Positions 34,301-41,335 of a DNA stretch of 43,720 nt are shown piece after piece. How positions within the stretch are numbered: position 1 is the first letter of the stretch; each line of letters opens with the position of its first letter. The stretch is taken from assembly GCA_905214955.1 (NCBI GenBank), contig CAJMON010000019.1, positions 1-43,720 of the forward strand. The letters run 5' to 3'. The stretch is from an uncultured bacterium. Lineage in GTDB: Bacteria; Bacillota; Clostridia; Lachnospirales; Lachnospiraceae. The position numbers and the translations under genes are program-made. Below the pieces are notes generated by a model that had not been told where the DNA came from, did no database searches, and was given only the letters and a program-made list of their open reading frames with translations.

Positions 34301-34351
34301 GGAGAACAAAATCGTTCTGAAAATAGATTTAGACTTTCCCCGTTGTTTCAT
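31343..34351 (-). CDS. Membrane sensor with GGDEF and EAL domains (c-di-GMP turnover)
   Basis: A 1002-residue protein. TM1 (about residues 11-34), an extracellular sensor region of about 340 residues (dCACHE-like by layout), TM2 (about 372-395), a HAMP-like linker (LAKPVLKLSEEVEEAQ), a PAS-like segment, then GGDEF (about 575-735) and EAL (about 745-995). The GGDEF signature reads SGDEF, a variant seen in active cyclases. The EAL domain keeps EALMR, N in FLNSIAS, EITEEE, LDDYGSGYSN, IKVDMSLI, AEGIET and QGFFLARP, so phosphodiesterase activity is likely. The start at 34351 follows GAGGAGG by 9 bases. It lies 14 bases after a binding lipoprotein gene, with no permease, which suggests the lipoprotein feeds the sensor. 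Confidence 0.92.
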   Translation of the reverse strand: MKQRGKSKSIFRTILFSVLAVLIIEIVLLVSALNLSRVGPELDNNAVEILKKQVENRQNYLEALMQENQKLSDLSDKIDETFLELEEKGKIQLETLAESSKNSLPLLSAVSEDLISAMRSKNITGIFLILNTQGLETCKKGSSLPGIYLRDLEPGAAASQKNSDLLLERCPIELVRTMGISTDKGWKPMFEYDGAEKEGFFYWPFQQAWNDGCSLDEDEYGHWTTSLYTLKGDSREAMAYTIPLILPDGRLYGVLGIEMLTSYMETLLPSLELENGGYGTYFLANAVQSMEEESLKIWPVCTSAGEPAPKETASSLTIRKVKKGEYQVWLDGQMCKGAAVGLEFYSRYAPFYGEKWMLIGVVPEEKLFAFSQKIIYMLAVSIAVTMVIGLVGSILVSHHLAKPVLKLSEEVEEAQKTRSDSISLSKTGIRELDQFAGAITQLSQDIVHTSTKFLRIMDMASVELGGYEILGDAEEVYTTENFFAMLGLERDPKMPMTGAEFRKLLEEFDEKCPCVYGPDGMKVYQIFGQGDHFRYVRLEINVQEQMQIGLAEDVTAVTVERLRIEHERDYDALTGLYNRRAFQRELEKLFQRPEKLGHAAFLMLDMDNLKKTNDTYGHDWGDDYIRTAGRCFGAHAPKSSLCSRISGDEFNLFFYGYESQDAIREAFGELKAQLEKQVIILPNGRKMALSISGGVSWYPENSTDPAELKKYADFAMYRVKKTQKGEFGEFDLALYNQADYTTQVRREFHKVVDESLLKYHFQPIISAVTGETEAYEALMRVRMPHVNSPDIVMRLAREENCLHEIERITLFEASRTYAALEEQGLVKKGKLLFLNSIASECLSDEEYREYYQKFQRLLGQLVVEITEEESMSLEAMEVKRNAPGFTGTFALDDYGSGYSNEKNLLELSPGYIKVDMSLIRHIDADTDKQQMVSNIVNYAHQRSMKIVAEGIETEEELRKVLELGADLLQGFFLARPSEVPKAVSEQAEAVIEEMRIQNKNVT

Positions 34352-34365
34352 ATACGGTGTCCTCC

Positions 34366-35787
34366 TCATCCTTCCAGTGCCTGCAGTTTTTTCAGTGTGC
34401 TTTCGTACCAGCTTTCAAAATGTGCATCGGACAGAAATTCTGCTTCTGCCTCTTCCTCACTGATTCCTTTTTCCAGTTTTCCAAGGACTGCTTCCCTGTC
34501 TTTGGCTGCCTGGTCGCTCATGGCATATTCCAGAATGGAGCGGGCATCTGCGCCGCCTTTAAATGCCGGTGAAGTGTACAGGGTATTGTTTGTTACTGTT
34601 TCCACACCTTCTGAAAGAATTTCTTCCATACTGCTGGTGAGTTTGGTATTTTTTTTGATTTCTGCCATATCATTGGCTTCCACTGTAACAGGAAGATATC
34701 CGGCTCCTACGGAAAAGGCAATGTTGTTTTCCAGCTCTGTGAACCATTTCAAAAATTCCATGCTGGCTGCTTCTTCTTCCTCGGTGCCTCTGGTGACTAC
34801 CATGCCGGCTCCCTGCTGAACCGCATAAGCTTCTCCGCCTTCAAATACCGGGCTTGGCAGAACTTTCATCTCGATATCATAGCTTATGTTGTCATCTGCC
34901 ATGACCTGAGTGGGAAAGAACGTGGCGCTGGATGTGGAACCGGTATACGCCAGAATGTTTCCGGTCTTGATGTCATCGCTGCGAAAACGTCCGGATGCTG
35001 CAAACCAGCCTTTTACAAATGGAACATAGTAGCTGTCCCACAGGCGGCGCACCACTTCTTTATCAAAATCCAGAGTCATCTTTCCGTCTTTTACCTCAAA
35101 CAGGGTGCATCCTAACTGTTTTGCTCCAATGAGCATGTAGTTTGCCATGGCATCCCGTCCGAAAAAGGCCTTTCCGCCGGACCAATCATAATACTTTTCT
35201 GCCACTGCAAGCAAACTTTCCACAGTCTGCAGGTCTTCATCAGAAACTCCACAGTCTCCTGCAAAGGTTTCCCAGTCTGTCTTGTTTAAAAACAGCTCTT
35301 CAGTACATTTTGCCACCGGGAAGATCTTGATACTGCCATCTCCTGAGAAATCGCCTTCTTCCAGATAGCTGGAAATGTATTTTTCTTTTTCTTCGTCAGT
35401 CAGATAGGTTCCAAGATCTACCACCATGCCCATCTGATCCAAGGTATAAGCAGTATCGGCATATGCGGAAAAAATATTGGGCATCTCGGACGCTCCTACT
35501 TTTTTCTGAGCCGCATCCATCACGTTCTGCTCTAAGTCGCTGACACTTCCCTGGCTCTGGCTTTCAATCTGAATTCCTTTTTCTTTTCCTGTAGTGATGT
35601 TGAATTTTTCTACCAGGCTGTTGAATGTCTCCAGCTGATCCCCGTTGTAGTAGGTCCATACTGTCAGGGAAATCGGATTCTCAGAAGCGGTCTTCGCGGT
35701 TTTTGTACTGTTTCCACATCCTGTCATGGCTGCTGCCAGAACTCCTCCCACGCAAAGTACACTGATGATTTTCTTATACTGTTCCAT
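34366..35787 (-). CDS. Extracellular solute-binding lipoprotein (family 1 type)
   Basis: A 473-residue binding protein of the sugar/oligosaccharide class. Signal peptide and lipobox: GGVLAAAMTGCGNS, with lipidation at Cys24. The mature part begins ISLTVWTYYNGDQLETFNSLVEKFN and contains the hinge-type region GGEAYAVQQGAGMVVTRGTEEEEAASMEFLKWFTE. AAGGGAG lies 5 bases before the ATG. Unlike the other two binding proteins in this window it has a lipobox and no acidic tail, and no permease or ATPase gene accompanies it. It is followed after 14 bases by the GGDEF-EAL sensor gene, so it may act as a ligand-presenting subunit of that sensor (inference). Confidence 0.9.
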   Translation of the reverse strand: MEQYKKIISVLCVGGVLAAAMTGCGNSTKTAKTASENPISLTVWTYYNGDQLETFNSLVEKFNITTGKEKGIQIESQSQGSVSDLEQNVMDAAQKKVGASEMPNIFSAYADTAYTLDQMGMVVDLGTYLTDEEKEKYISSYLEEGDFSGDGSIKIFPVAKCTEELFLNKTDWETFAGDCGVSDEDLQTVESLLAVAEKYYDWSGGKAFFGRDAMANYMLIGAKQLGCTLFEVKDGKMTLDFDKEVVRRLWDSYYVPFVKGWFAASGRFRSDDIKTGNILAYTGSTSSATFFPTQVMADDNISYDIEMKVLPSPVFEGGEAYAVQQGAGMVVTRGTEEEEAASMEFLKWFTELENNIAFSVGAGYLPVTVEANDMAEIKKNTKLTSSMEEILSEGVETVTNNTLYTSPAFKGGADARSILEYAMSDQAAKDREAVLGKLEKGISEEEAEAEFLSDAHFESWYESTLKKLQALEG

Positions 35788-35876
35788 AGAAACTCCCTTC
35801 TTTATCCCCGGACTTTTTTGCCCTGGTACTTTTATACCTTATCACATTCTTGTAAGTACATCAAGGAATTCCCTTT

Positions 35877-37895
35877 TTACGCCTGAAACTCATCGTAGGC
35901 GGATGCCTCCACAATGCTTTCGAAAAAGATGCTGGCAAGGGCTGATTCGCTGCGGATCTTCTTGACCTCCACCTGAATTCTGGGATTTTCGGAAGAGCCC
36001 TGGCGGATGGCCTTCTCTTTTACTGCCCTGCGGGCTGCTTCCAGTGCAAAGGCTTCTGCAGGTGCATACTTTTCAAAAGTGTGGCGGCTGGTGCCCTCAT
36101 ACACCGAATAGCAGGAAAAGGCGGCGCCGTCATATTCTGCTTTGATGCGGATCTGAACCTTCGCTGCCACCTGTCCGGCAATGGACCCAATGGCATTGGC
36201 CACTTCTGCAAACTTTGGCACCACCGCTTCGGTGCCAAGAAGGGCCGCCACTCTTGGAAGGAAAATATGGATGGGCGCCCCGGCTCCCACTATGGGAAGA
36301 TCTGTGGTAATCCGGCAGCACATCCATGCCTTTTCCTCCCCTGTCCGGGCTTTTGCATCCTCATAGCTCCACTTTAAAAGCTGGTCCACACTTTCTTCCC
36401 CCAGCAGTTTTCCGTTCTTTGGATATTTCTGCTCCATCAGAATCCTTGCAATGCTGCAGTACATTTTTTCTTCCACCAGATCATACACCGCATCCGGAAT
36501 CTGTTCTGCCTCCATTCCCACATTCCGTGAAACAAATCCTAACGCCGCCTGGGCCGCTTCCTTTGGATAAATCGAAAAATCTCCTTTCAGCACCATCATA
36601 TCCGTAGGAGTCAGTCCGCTTTTCATCAGGACTTCTTCCTCCTCCAGCCGCCTGGTATCCAGAAAATAAATTTCGCTTCCGATCCGTTCTGCCAGCTCCT
36701 CTGCCATCAGAGGGCCTTCCTTTAATGCCTGGCAGATTTTGTATTCTTCGTCTGTATACCCATGTTTTCCTGCGATGTCTTTTTGAAGCACATAAAATTC
36801 ATGGAGCATCCGGGTATGCATTCTCTGCTTTTCGGACAATTTTTTCAACTTCTGTACAATCTCCGGATGTTCCTTTCCAAGAAGAGAAAGAGGAATCACC
36901 CGCCTGTCATCCATGTACAGCCTGCCATCCCGGAAACGCACCGCAGAGTCTCCCCCCAGGGCAAAGGTTTTCACATACATGCCTTTTACCATGGTTTTCC
37001 ATTTTCCAATATAAATCCCCTGGTCTGCCATGACCGGCTTTTCCTGGCGCACCAGGGCAATGTCTGTAGTGGTGCCGCCCATGTCCACAATCACTGCATC
37101 CGGCTCTCCTGCCAGCACACTGCCTCCCACCGCGCTGGCTGCAGGACCGGACAGCAGAGTCTCTACCGGGCACTCTTTTGCCAGAAGCTCTGACATCTGG
37201 CTTCCGTCACTGCGCACAATGGTGATGGGCATGGCCAGGTTCCGTTCCTTCAGCACATGGCCCACTGCCTGAAGAAATTCATCAATCAACGGAATCAGCC
37301 TGGCATTCAGCAAAGTGCCTGCTCCACGCTTTAAGATGTCATCTTCCGCAAACAGTTCATAGGCCGTAGTCACTGGAATTTGAAGAGTTTCTTTTAACCG
37401 TTTTTCTGCTTCTTTTTCAAATCTTCCGCCGTTGGATCTGGGATAAATCTGCACTGTTCCCACTGCTGCACAATCACCGAAACATTCTGCAGCCTGTGCC
37501 TGAAAGGTCTCCCAGTCCGGCTCTTTTGGTTCCTTGTAAATGCCTTCTGGCTTTCCATCCAAAAAAATCAACTGGCCTGGATCATGAAATCCATAGGATT
37601 CATACACATCTGCCAGCCGCTCCTGGTCTGCCTGCTCCAAGCCGATAAACAGAATCTTTGCCCGGCTTCCTTTGTCTTCCACGCAGGCATTGGTGGCAAG
37701 CGTGGTGGACAGTGCCAGAAGCTCTGCCTGTTTTACCAGCTCCTGATCCAGTACATCCAGAGCCTGTCCGATGCCCTCTTCCAGATGAGTCTTGGTGGTC
37801 AGCGCCTTTCCTGCACTCAATACCTTCCGTTCTTTCAAATCATACACCACCGCATCGGTGTATGTTCCTCCTGTGTCAATGCCAATCCCGATCAT
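35877..37895 (-). CDS. Hydantoinase/oxoprolinase family protein (HyuA-like)
   Basis: A 672-residue ATP-dependent enzyme of the 5-oxoprolinase/N-methylhydantoinase A family, which opens or carboxylates cyclic amides or ketones. The ASKHA-fold N-terminal part has IGIDTGGTYTDAVVYD and TTLATNAC. The central domain has VDMGGTTTDIALV and LSGPAASAVGG, and a C-terminal part follows. The usual B subunit (HyuB) is not encoded beside it, and the product is a little shorter than 5-oxoprolinase A subunits, so the substrate is open. The ATG follows GGGGGA by 10 bases; a near-consensus promoter lies at 37938-37966. The solute-binding lipoprotein gene follows after 89 bases. Confidence 0.88.
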   Translation of the reverse strand: MIGIGIDTGGTYTDAVVYDLKERKVLSAGKALTTKTHLEEGIGQALDVLDQELVKQAELLALSTTLATNACVEDKGSRAKILFIGLEQADQERLADVYESYGFHDPGQLIFLDGKPEGIYKEPKEPDWETFQAQAAECFGDCAAVGTVQIYPRSNGGRFEKEAEKRLKETLQIPVTTAYELFAEDDILKRGAGTLLNARLIPLIDEFLQAVGHVLKERNLAMPITIVRSDGSQMSELLAKECPVETLLSGPAASAVGGSVLAGEPDAVIVDMGGTTTDIALVRQEKPVMADQGIYIGKWKTMVKGMYVKTFALGGDSAVRFRDGRLYMDDRRVIPLSLLGKEHPEIVQKLKKLSEKQRMHTRMLHEFYVLQKDIAGKHGYTDEEYKICQALKEGPLMAEELAERIGSEIYFLDTRRLEEEEVLMKSGLTPTDMMVLKGDFSIYPKEAAQAALGFVSRNVGMEAEQIPDAVYDLVEEKMYCSIARILMEQKYPKNGKLLGEESVDQLLKWSYEDAKARTGEEKAWMCCRITTDLPIVGAGAPIHIFLPRVAALLGTEAVVPKFAEVANAIGSIAGQVAAKVQIRIKAEYDGAAFSCYSVYEGTSRHTFEKYAPAEAFALEAARRAVKEKAIRQGSSENPRIQVEVKKIRSESALASIFFESIVEASAYDEFQA

Positions 37896-37937
37896 ATCTT
37901 AAAAATCCCCCGCTTTTCCGCATCAGCGTTTTTTTCT

Positions 37938-37966
37938 ATTATAACAGACCCTTCTTTTTCTGTCAG
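37938..37966 (-). promoter_or_regulatory. Promoter of the HyuA-like gene
   Basis: CTGACA (37966-37961) and TATAAT (37943-37938) on the minus strand with a 17-bp spacer, about 42 bases before the ATG. Confidence 0.8.
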
Positions 37967-37969
37967 CGC

Positions 37970-38010
37970 AAAAACCGCCGCAAACCAGATGTTTTTCTGA
38001 TTTGCAGCGG
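37970..38010 (-). terminator. Terminator of metNIQ
   Basis: A 14-bp stem (37997-38010 with 37975-37988, two wobbles), followed on the minus strand by TTTTTG. It lies 30 bases after the metQ stop. Confidence 0.85.
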
Positions 38011-38040
38011 CTTCTACTATGTGATATCTGTTCTTATAAA

Positions 38041-38937
38041 TTATTTTGTCTCAGTTTCTGTTTCAGAAGCGGTCTCTTCTGCGGTTTCGGTCTCTTCTGC
38101 GCTCTCGCTCTCACTTTCAGCTTCTGCATCCTCTTCAAACGGAACAACGGCTCCGTCATAGGTCTCGTTGATGTAGTTCTTGATATCGTCAGATTTCAGA
38201 ACTTCTACCAGTGCTTTGATGGCATCGCTCTCTTCGTTGCCTTCTTTGACTGCAATGATGTTTACATAGGTCTTTGCTGCTTCAGAATCGGATTTCTCAT
38301 AAGCCAGTGCATCTTTTGCTACAGAGAAGCCTGCCTGCAGTGCATAGTTTCCATTCATAACCACATAAGCAGTCTCACTTACAACTCTGGGAACCTGTGC
38401 TGCTTCCAGCTCTACGATCTCTACGTTGTACGGATTTTCTGCAATGTCTGTCACGGTAGCAGTCAGGCCTGCGCCGTCTTTCAGAGTAATGATGCCATTG
38501 TCCTGGAGAAGCAGAAGAGCTCTTGCCTCGTTGGTGGTATCGTTGGGAACTGCGATGGTGTCGCCGTCTGCCAGATCATCTAAGCTGTCTTTGGTTCCCG
38601 GATAAATTCCAAACGGCTCATAGTGGATGCCGCCTGCATTTACCAGGTGGGTTCCTTTTTCTTCGTTGAACTGCTCCATGTACGGAATGTGCTGGAAGTA
38701 GTTTGCATCAAACTCGCCGCTCTCTACCACTTCATTTGGCAGTACATAATCATCAAAGATGTCAACATCCAGTTCATATCCTTTTTCTTTCAGAAGGGGA
38801 GCTGCCTTCTCCAGAATCTCTGCGTGAGGGGTAGCAGAAGCTGCTACTTTGATGGTGGTTCCTTCTGCAGATACGCTCATTCCCAGGGTGCTCACTGCCA
38901 GTGCTCCGGTTAAAAATGCTGCGAATACTTTTTTCAT
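38041..38937 (-). CDS. metQ: Methionine ABC transporter, substrate-binding protein (MetQ/NlpA family)
   Basis: A 298-residue binding protein. Signal peptide: residues 1-24 (MKKVFAAFLTGALAVSTLGM, cut after SVSA). The NlpA-type domain has KVAASATPHAEILEKAAPLLKE, FDANYFQHIPYMEQFN, GGIHYEPFGIYPG and VPNDTTNEARALLLLQ. Most MetQ proteins of Gram-positives are lipoproteins; here there is no Cys at the signal junction. The last 30 or so residues are a Glu/Ser/Thr tail of the kind seen in the protein at 15814. AGGAGG precedes the ATG. It is the last gene of metN-metI-metQ. Confidence 0.93.
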   Translation of the reverse strand: MKKVFAAFLTGALAVSTLGMSVSAEGTTIKVAASATPHAEILEKAAPLLKEKGYELDVDIFDDYVLPNEVVESGEFDANYFQHIPYMEQFNEEKGTHLVNAGGIHYEPFGIYPGTKDSLDDLADGDTIAVPNDTTNEARALLLLQDNGIITLKDGAGLTATVTDIAENPYNVEIVELEAAQVPRVVSETAYVVMNGNYALQAGFSVAKDALAYEKSDSEAAKTYVNIIAVKEGNEESDAIKALVEVLKSDDIKNYINETYDGAVVPFEEDAEAESESESAEETETAEETASETETETK

Positions 38938-39000
38938 GTTTGTTTCCTCCTCATATTTGTTTCTTATATAAAATTGTTTTTTACTGCCGTTTTTGGAATG

Positions 39001-39660
39001 CTATTTTCTCTTGTCCAGACGGGATGCCAGGATCATACCGATTGTCTGGAAAATCTGTACCAGAACAACCAGAAGAATCACCGTAACAATCATGATATCC
39101 GGCTGATATCGGTGATATCCGTAGCGGATGGCAATGTCTCCAAGTCCGCCTCCTCCTACGGTTCCTGCCATTGCAGAATATCCAAGGATAGTTCCGATAG
39201 CAATGGTGGCTCCTGTAATCAGGGAAGTTCTGGCCTCTACCAGAAGGACTCTGGTAATGATCCGCCAGTTGCTGGCTCCCATACTTCTGGCTGCCTCTAC
39301 GACTCCGGCATCCACTTCGTTGATGGAAGATTCCACCATACGGGCGATAAACGGACCTGCTGCCAGTACCAGCGGCACGATGGTGGCCTCTGTACCGTAG
39401 CTCTTTCCCACGATGAGACGGGTCAGCGGAATGACCAGAATCAGCAGGATAATAAACGGAATACTTCTTACAATGTTTGCAATGAAATCCAGGATCTGGT
39501 AGACCACTTTGTTGGGTGCCAGTCCTTCTTTGTCTGTCACAGCCAGTGCAACGCCCATAGGCAGTCCGATCAGATATCCGAATACAGTAGAAACTACTGT
39601 CATCAGCAGGGTCTGCCAGACTCCCTCTGCGATCATCTGGATCACTTCTTTACTCCACAT
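39001..39660 (-). CDS. metI: Methionine ABC transporter, permease
   Basis: A 219-residue inner-membrane permease with five or six hydrophobic segments and the family stretches TLLMTVVSTVFGYLIGLPMG, NIVRSIPFIILLILVIPLTR, and the EAA loop VVEAARSMGASNWRIITRVLL, which docks on MetN. The start at 39660 (MWSKEVIQM) is 9 bases after GGGGAGG; an ATG six bases earlier is only 3 bases from it. The gene overlaps the metN end by 11 bases, so translation is coupled. Confidence 0.94.
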   Translation of the reverse strand: MWSKEVIQMIAEGVWQTLLMTVVSTVFGYLIGLPMGVALAVTDKEGLAPNKVVYQILDFIANIVRSIPFIILLILVIPLTRLIVGKSYGTEATIVPLVLAAGPFIARMVESSINEVDAGVVEAARSMGASNWRIITRVLLVEARTSLITGATIAIGTILGYSAMAGTVGGGGLGDIAIRYGYHRYQPDIMIVTVILLVVLVQIFQTIGMILASRLDKRK

Positions 39661-40684
39661 AATCATCTGCCTCCCCTACTGCCAGTCCGCGTTCTTTCAG
39701 ATAACGCTTCATAGATTCTGTCTGTGTGCTGCCTTTTGCAAATTCCAGGATCATTTCTCCTTTTGCAACGCCGCCCACATTTTTGGTATCCGCCCGTAAA
39801 ATATTGACGGGTTCTCCAAAGGTAAGGATCATATTGGAAATCACCGGTTCAAACGCTGAGTTTTCTGAGAAGACAATGCGGATCTTTTTCCCGCTTTGAA
39901 TCCGTTCCCGGACGGTATTTTTAACTTTTTCTCCATCGTGTCCGCCATCGGAAAGAATCAGCTCTCTGGCCACCTGAGACTTGGGATGGTTGAAAATCTC
40001 CACCACGTCTCCGACCTCTGCCACTTCTCCCTCCTGCATAATGGCCACTCTGGTACAAATCTCCCGTACCACCGCCATCTGGTGGGTAATGATCACAATG
40101 GTAATGCCAAACCGGTGGTTGATATCCTGTAAAAGCTCCAGAATCGAAGAGGTTGTCTGGGGATCCAGTGCGCTGGTGGCTTCGTCGCAGAGCAGAATCT
40201 TCGGATCGGATGCCAGTGCTCTTGCAATGGCCACACGCTGCTTCTGGCCTCCGGAAAGCTGTGCCGGGTAAGCGTGCATCTTGTCTTTTAATCCTACAAT
40301 CTCCAGAAGCTCTGCCGCACGTTTTCTGGCGGTTTCTTTAGATTTTTTCTGAATGTATAATGGAAAACATACGTTTTCCAAAACATTTTTCTGCATCAGC
40401 AGGTTGAAATGCTGGAAGATCATTCCGATCTCCTCCCGCTGTTTCCGCAGTTCTCTCTGTGTCAGGTCTCCCAAGGCTCTGCCCCGGACCAGTACTCTTC
40501 CTGTGGTAGGCACCTCCAGGAAATTCATACATCTGACCAGTGTACTTTTTCCGGCTCCGGACATTCCAATAATTCCGTAAATGTCTCCTGCCTCTATGGT
40601 CAGATTTACATTTTTCAGTGCATTTACCGTTCCATCTTTTGACTGAAAGGTCTTGCACACATTTTCAATTACAATTTCTGACAT
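39650..40684 (-). CDS. metN: Methionine ABC transporter, ATP-binding protein
   Basis: A 344-residue ATPase. Walker A is GMSGAGKST (about residues 38-46), signature LSGGQKQRVAIARAL, Walker B ILLCDEATSALDPQ, switch His in ITHQMAVV. The C-terminal NIL domain (about residues 265-340, IRIVFSENSAFEPVISNMIL) is the regulatory methionine-binding domain of MetN, which lets internal methionine inhibit transport. GAGGTG is 8 bases before the ATG. It heads metNIQ. I see no SAM riboswitch or T-box in the 165 bases upstream. Confidence 0.95.
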   Translation of the reverse strand: MSEIVIENVCKTFQSKDGTVNALKNVNLTIEAGDIYGIIGMSGAGKSTLVRCMNFLEVPTTGRVLVRGRALGDLTQRELRKQREEIGMIFQHFNLLMQKNVLENVCFPLYIQKKSKETARKRAAELLEIVGLKDKMHAYPAQLSGGQKQRVAIARALASDPKILLCDEATSALDPQTTSSILELLQDINHRFGITIVIITHQMAVVREICTRVAIMQEGEVAEVGDVVEIFNHPKSQVARELILSDGGHDGEKVKNTVRERIQSGKKIRIVFSENSAFEPVISNMILTFGEPVNILRADTKNVGGVAKGEMILEFAKGSTQTESMKRYLKERGLAVGEADDYVE

Positions 40685-40715
40685 ATATTCGTCACCTCGC
40701 GACTTGTGTTTATCC

Positions 40716-40740
40716 TAGCACGTTTCTTTCAAAAGTGCTA
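40716..40740. promoter_or_regulatory. Inverted repeat upstream of metN
   Basis: TAGCAC at 40716-40721 and GTGCTA at 40735-40740 with a 13-base spacer, 32-56 bases before the metN start. It could be an operator or a weak leader hairpin. Confidence 0.4.
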
Positions 40741-40817
40741 ATCTCAAAAAAATACAGCCGGCTATAGTTTTACCCTATAATCAATTTTTGGGAATAATCT
40801 TTCTGCCTGCTCCATAC

Positions 40818-40823
40818 ATTATA
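40818..40823 (-). promoter_or_regulatory. Possible -10 box for metN
   Basis: TATAAT on the minus strand (40823-40818). No good -35 is visible 17 bp upstream. If used, the leader would be about 130 bases. Confidence 0.35.
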
Positions 40824-40849
40824 CAAACCAGCCTTTTAATGGAGTCCAC

Positions 40850-41335
40850 ATGAAAAACCATACCCACATCATTGTGCTGAAAAAACGGGAGCTGATCTAC
40901 ACCGGCATTTTCCTTGGACTGGCAGCCCTTCTTGTGGTTCTGCTTCTCATGATGTTTCTGCCTTCCAAGACGGATTCTTCCAGCGTTCCACACCAGAATA
41001 CCACTTCAGACGCACACTACATTCCCGGTATCTACACGGCCTCTTTCCGGCTGGGAGAACAGTATGCCGAAGCGGAAGTCACCGTGGATGCCAGCCGGAT
41101 CACCGGCATCCGCCTGGTCAATTTAGGCAGCACAGTATCTGCCATGTATCCTCTTGCTGCACCATCCATGGAGCATCTTGCCAGCCAAATCTGTGAAAAA
41201 CAGTCTCTGGAAGACCTTACCTGTGACTCCTCCAGCCAGTATACCTCTCAGATCCTCTTAGATGCCATCCAGAGGGCACTGTCAAAAGCAGCGCCCTCTG
41301 AGGAGGTTTCTCTTTATTCCGTGACTAATGTGTAA
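40850..41335 (+). CDS. Membrane-anchored protein with degenerate FMN-bind-like domain
   Basis: A 161-residue protein with a short basic cytosolic start, one membrane helix (about residues 16-37), and an outside domain: YIPGIYTASFRLGEQYAEAEVTVDASRITGIRLV, then QICEKQSLEDLTCDSSSQYTSQILLDAIQRAL. The order G-x-Y-x-A ... VTV-x3-I-x2-I ... Q-S ... TS-x-I-x3-AI-x2-AL is that of FMN-bind domains, but the SGATxTS flavin-attachment motif reads SSSQYTS, so the flavinylated Thr is missing. It may bind no flavin. TGGAG lies 5 bases before the ATG. Its last 22 bases overlap the 3' end of the convergent GH31 gene. Confidence 0.78.
   Translation: MKNHTHIIVLKKRELIYTGIFLGLAALLVVLLLMMFLPSKTDSSSVPHQNTTSDAHYIPGIYTASFRLGEQYAEAEVTVDASRITGIRLVNLGSTVSAMYPLAAPSMEHLASQICEKQSLEDLTCDSSSQYTSQILLDAIQRALSKAAPSEEVSLYSVTNV

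Noticed and set aside
31343..34351. SGDEF instead of GGDEF as evidence of a dead cyclase
   Set aside because: SGDEF is a known active variant, so activity cannot be excluded on this basis.
34351..34369. Six-codon longer N-terminus for the GGDEF-EAL protein
   Set aside because: The upstream ATG overlaps the previous gene's stop and has no spacing from a ribosome site, while the ATG at 34351 follows GAGGAGG by 9 bases.
38974..39714. A 246-codon plus-strand frame
   Set aside because: Antisense shadow of metI, low-complexity Asp/Gln/Ser composition, no ribosome site.
40685..40849. SAM riboswitch or T-box before metN
   Set aside because: The region is short and AT-rich, and I see neither the SAM-I core nor a T-box sequence.
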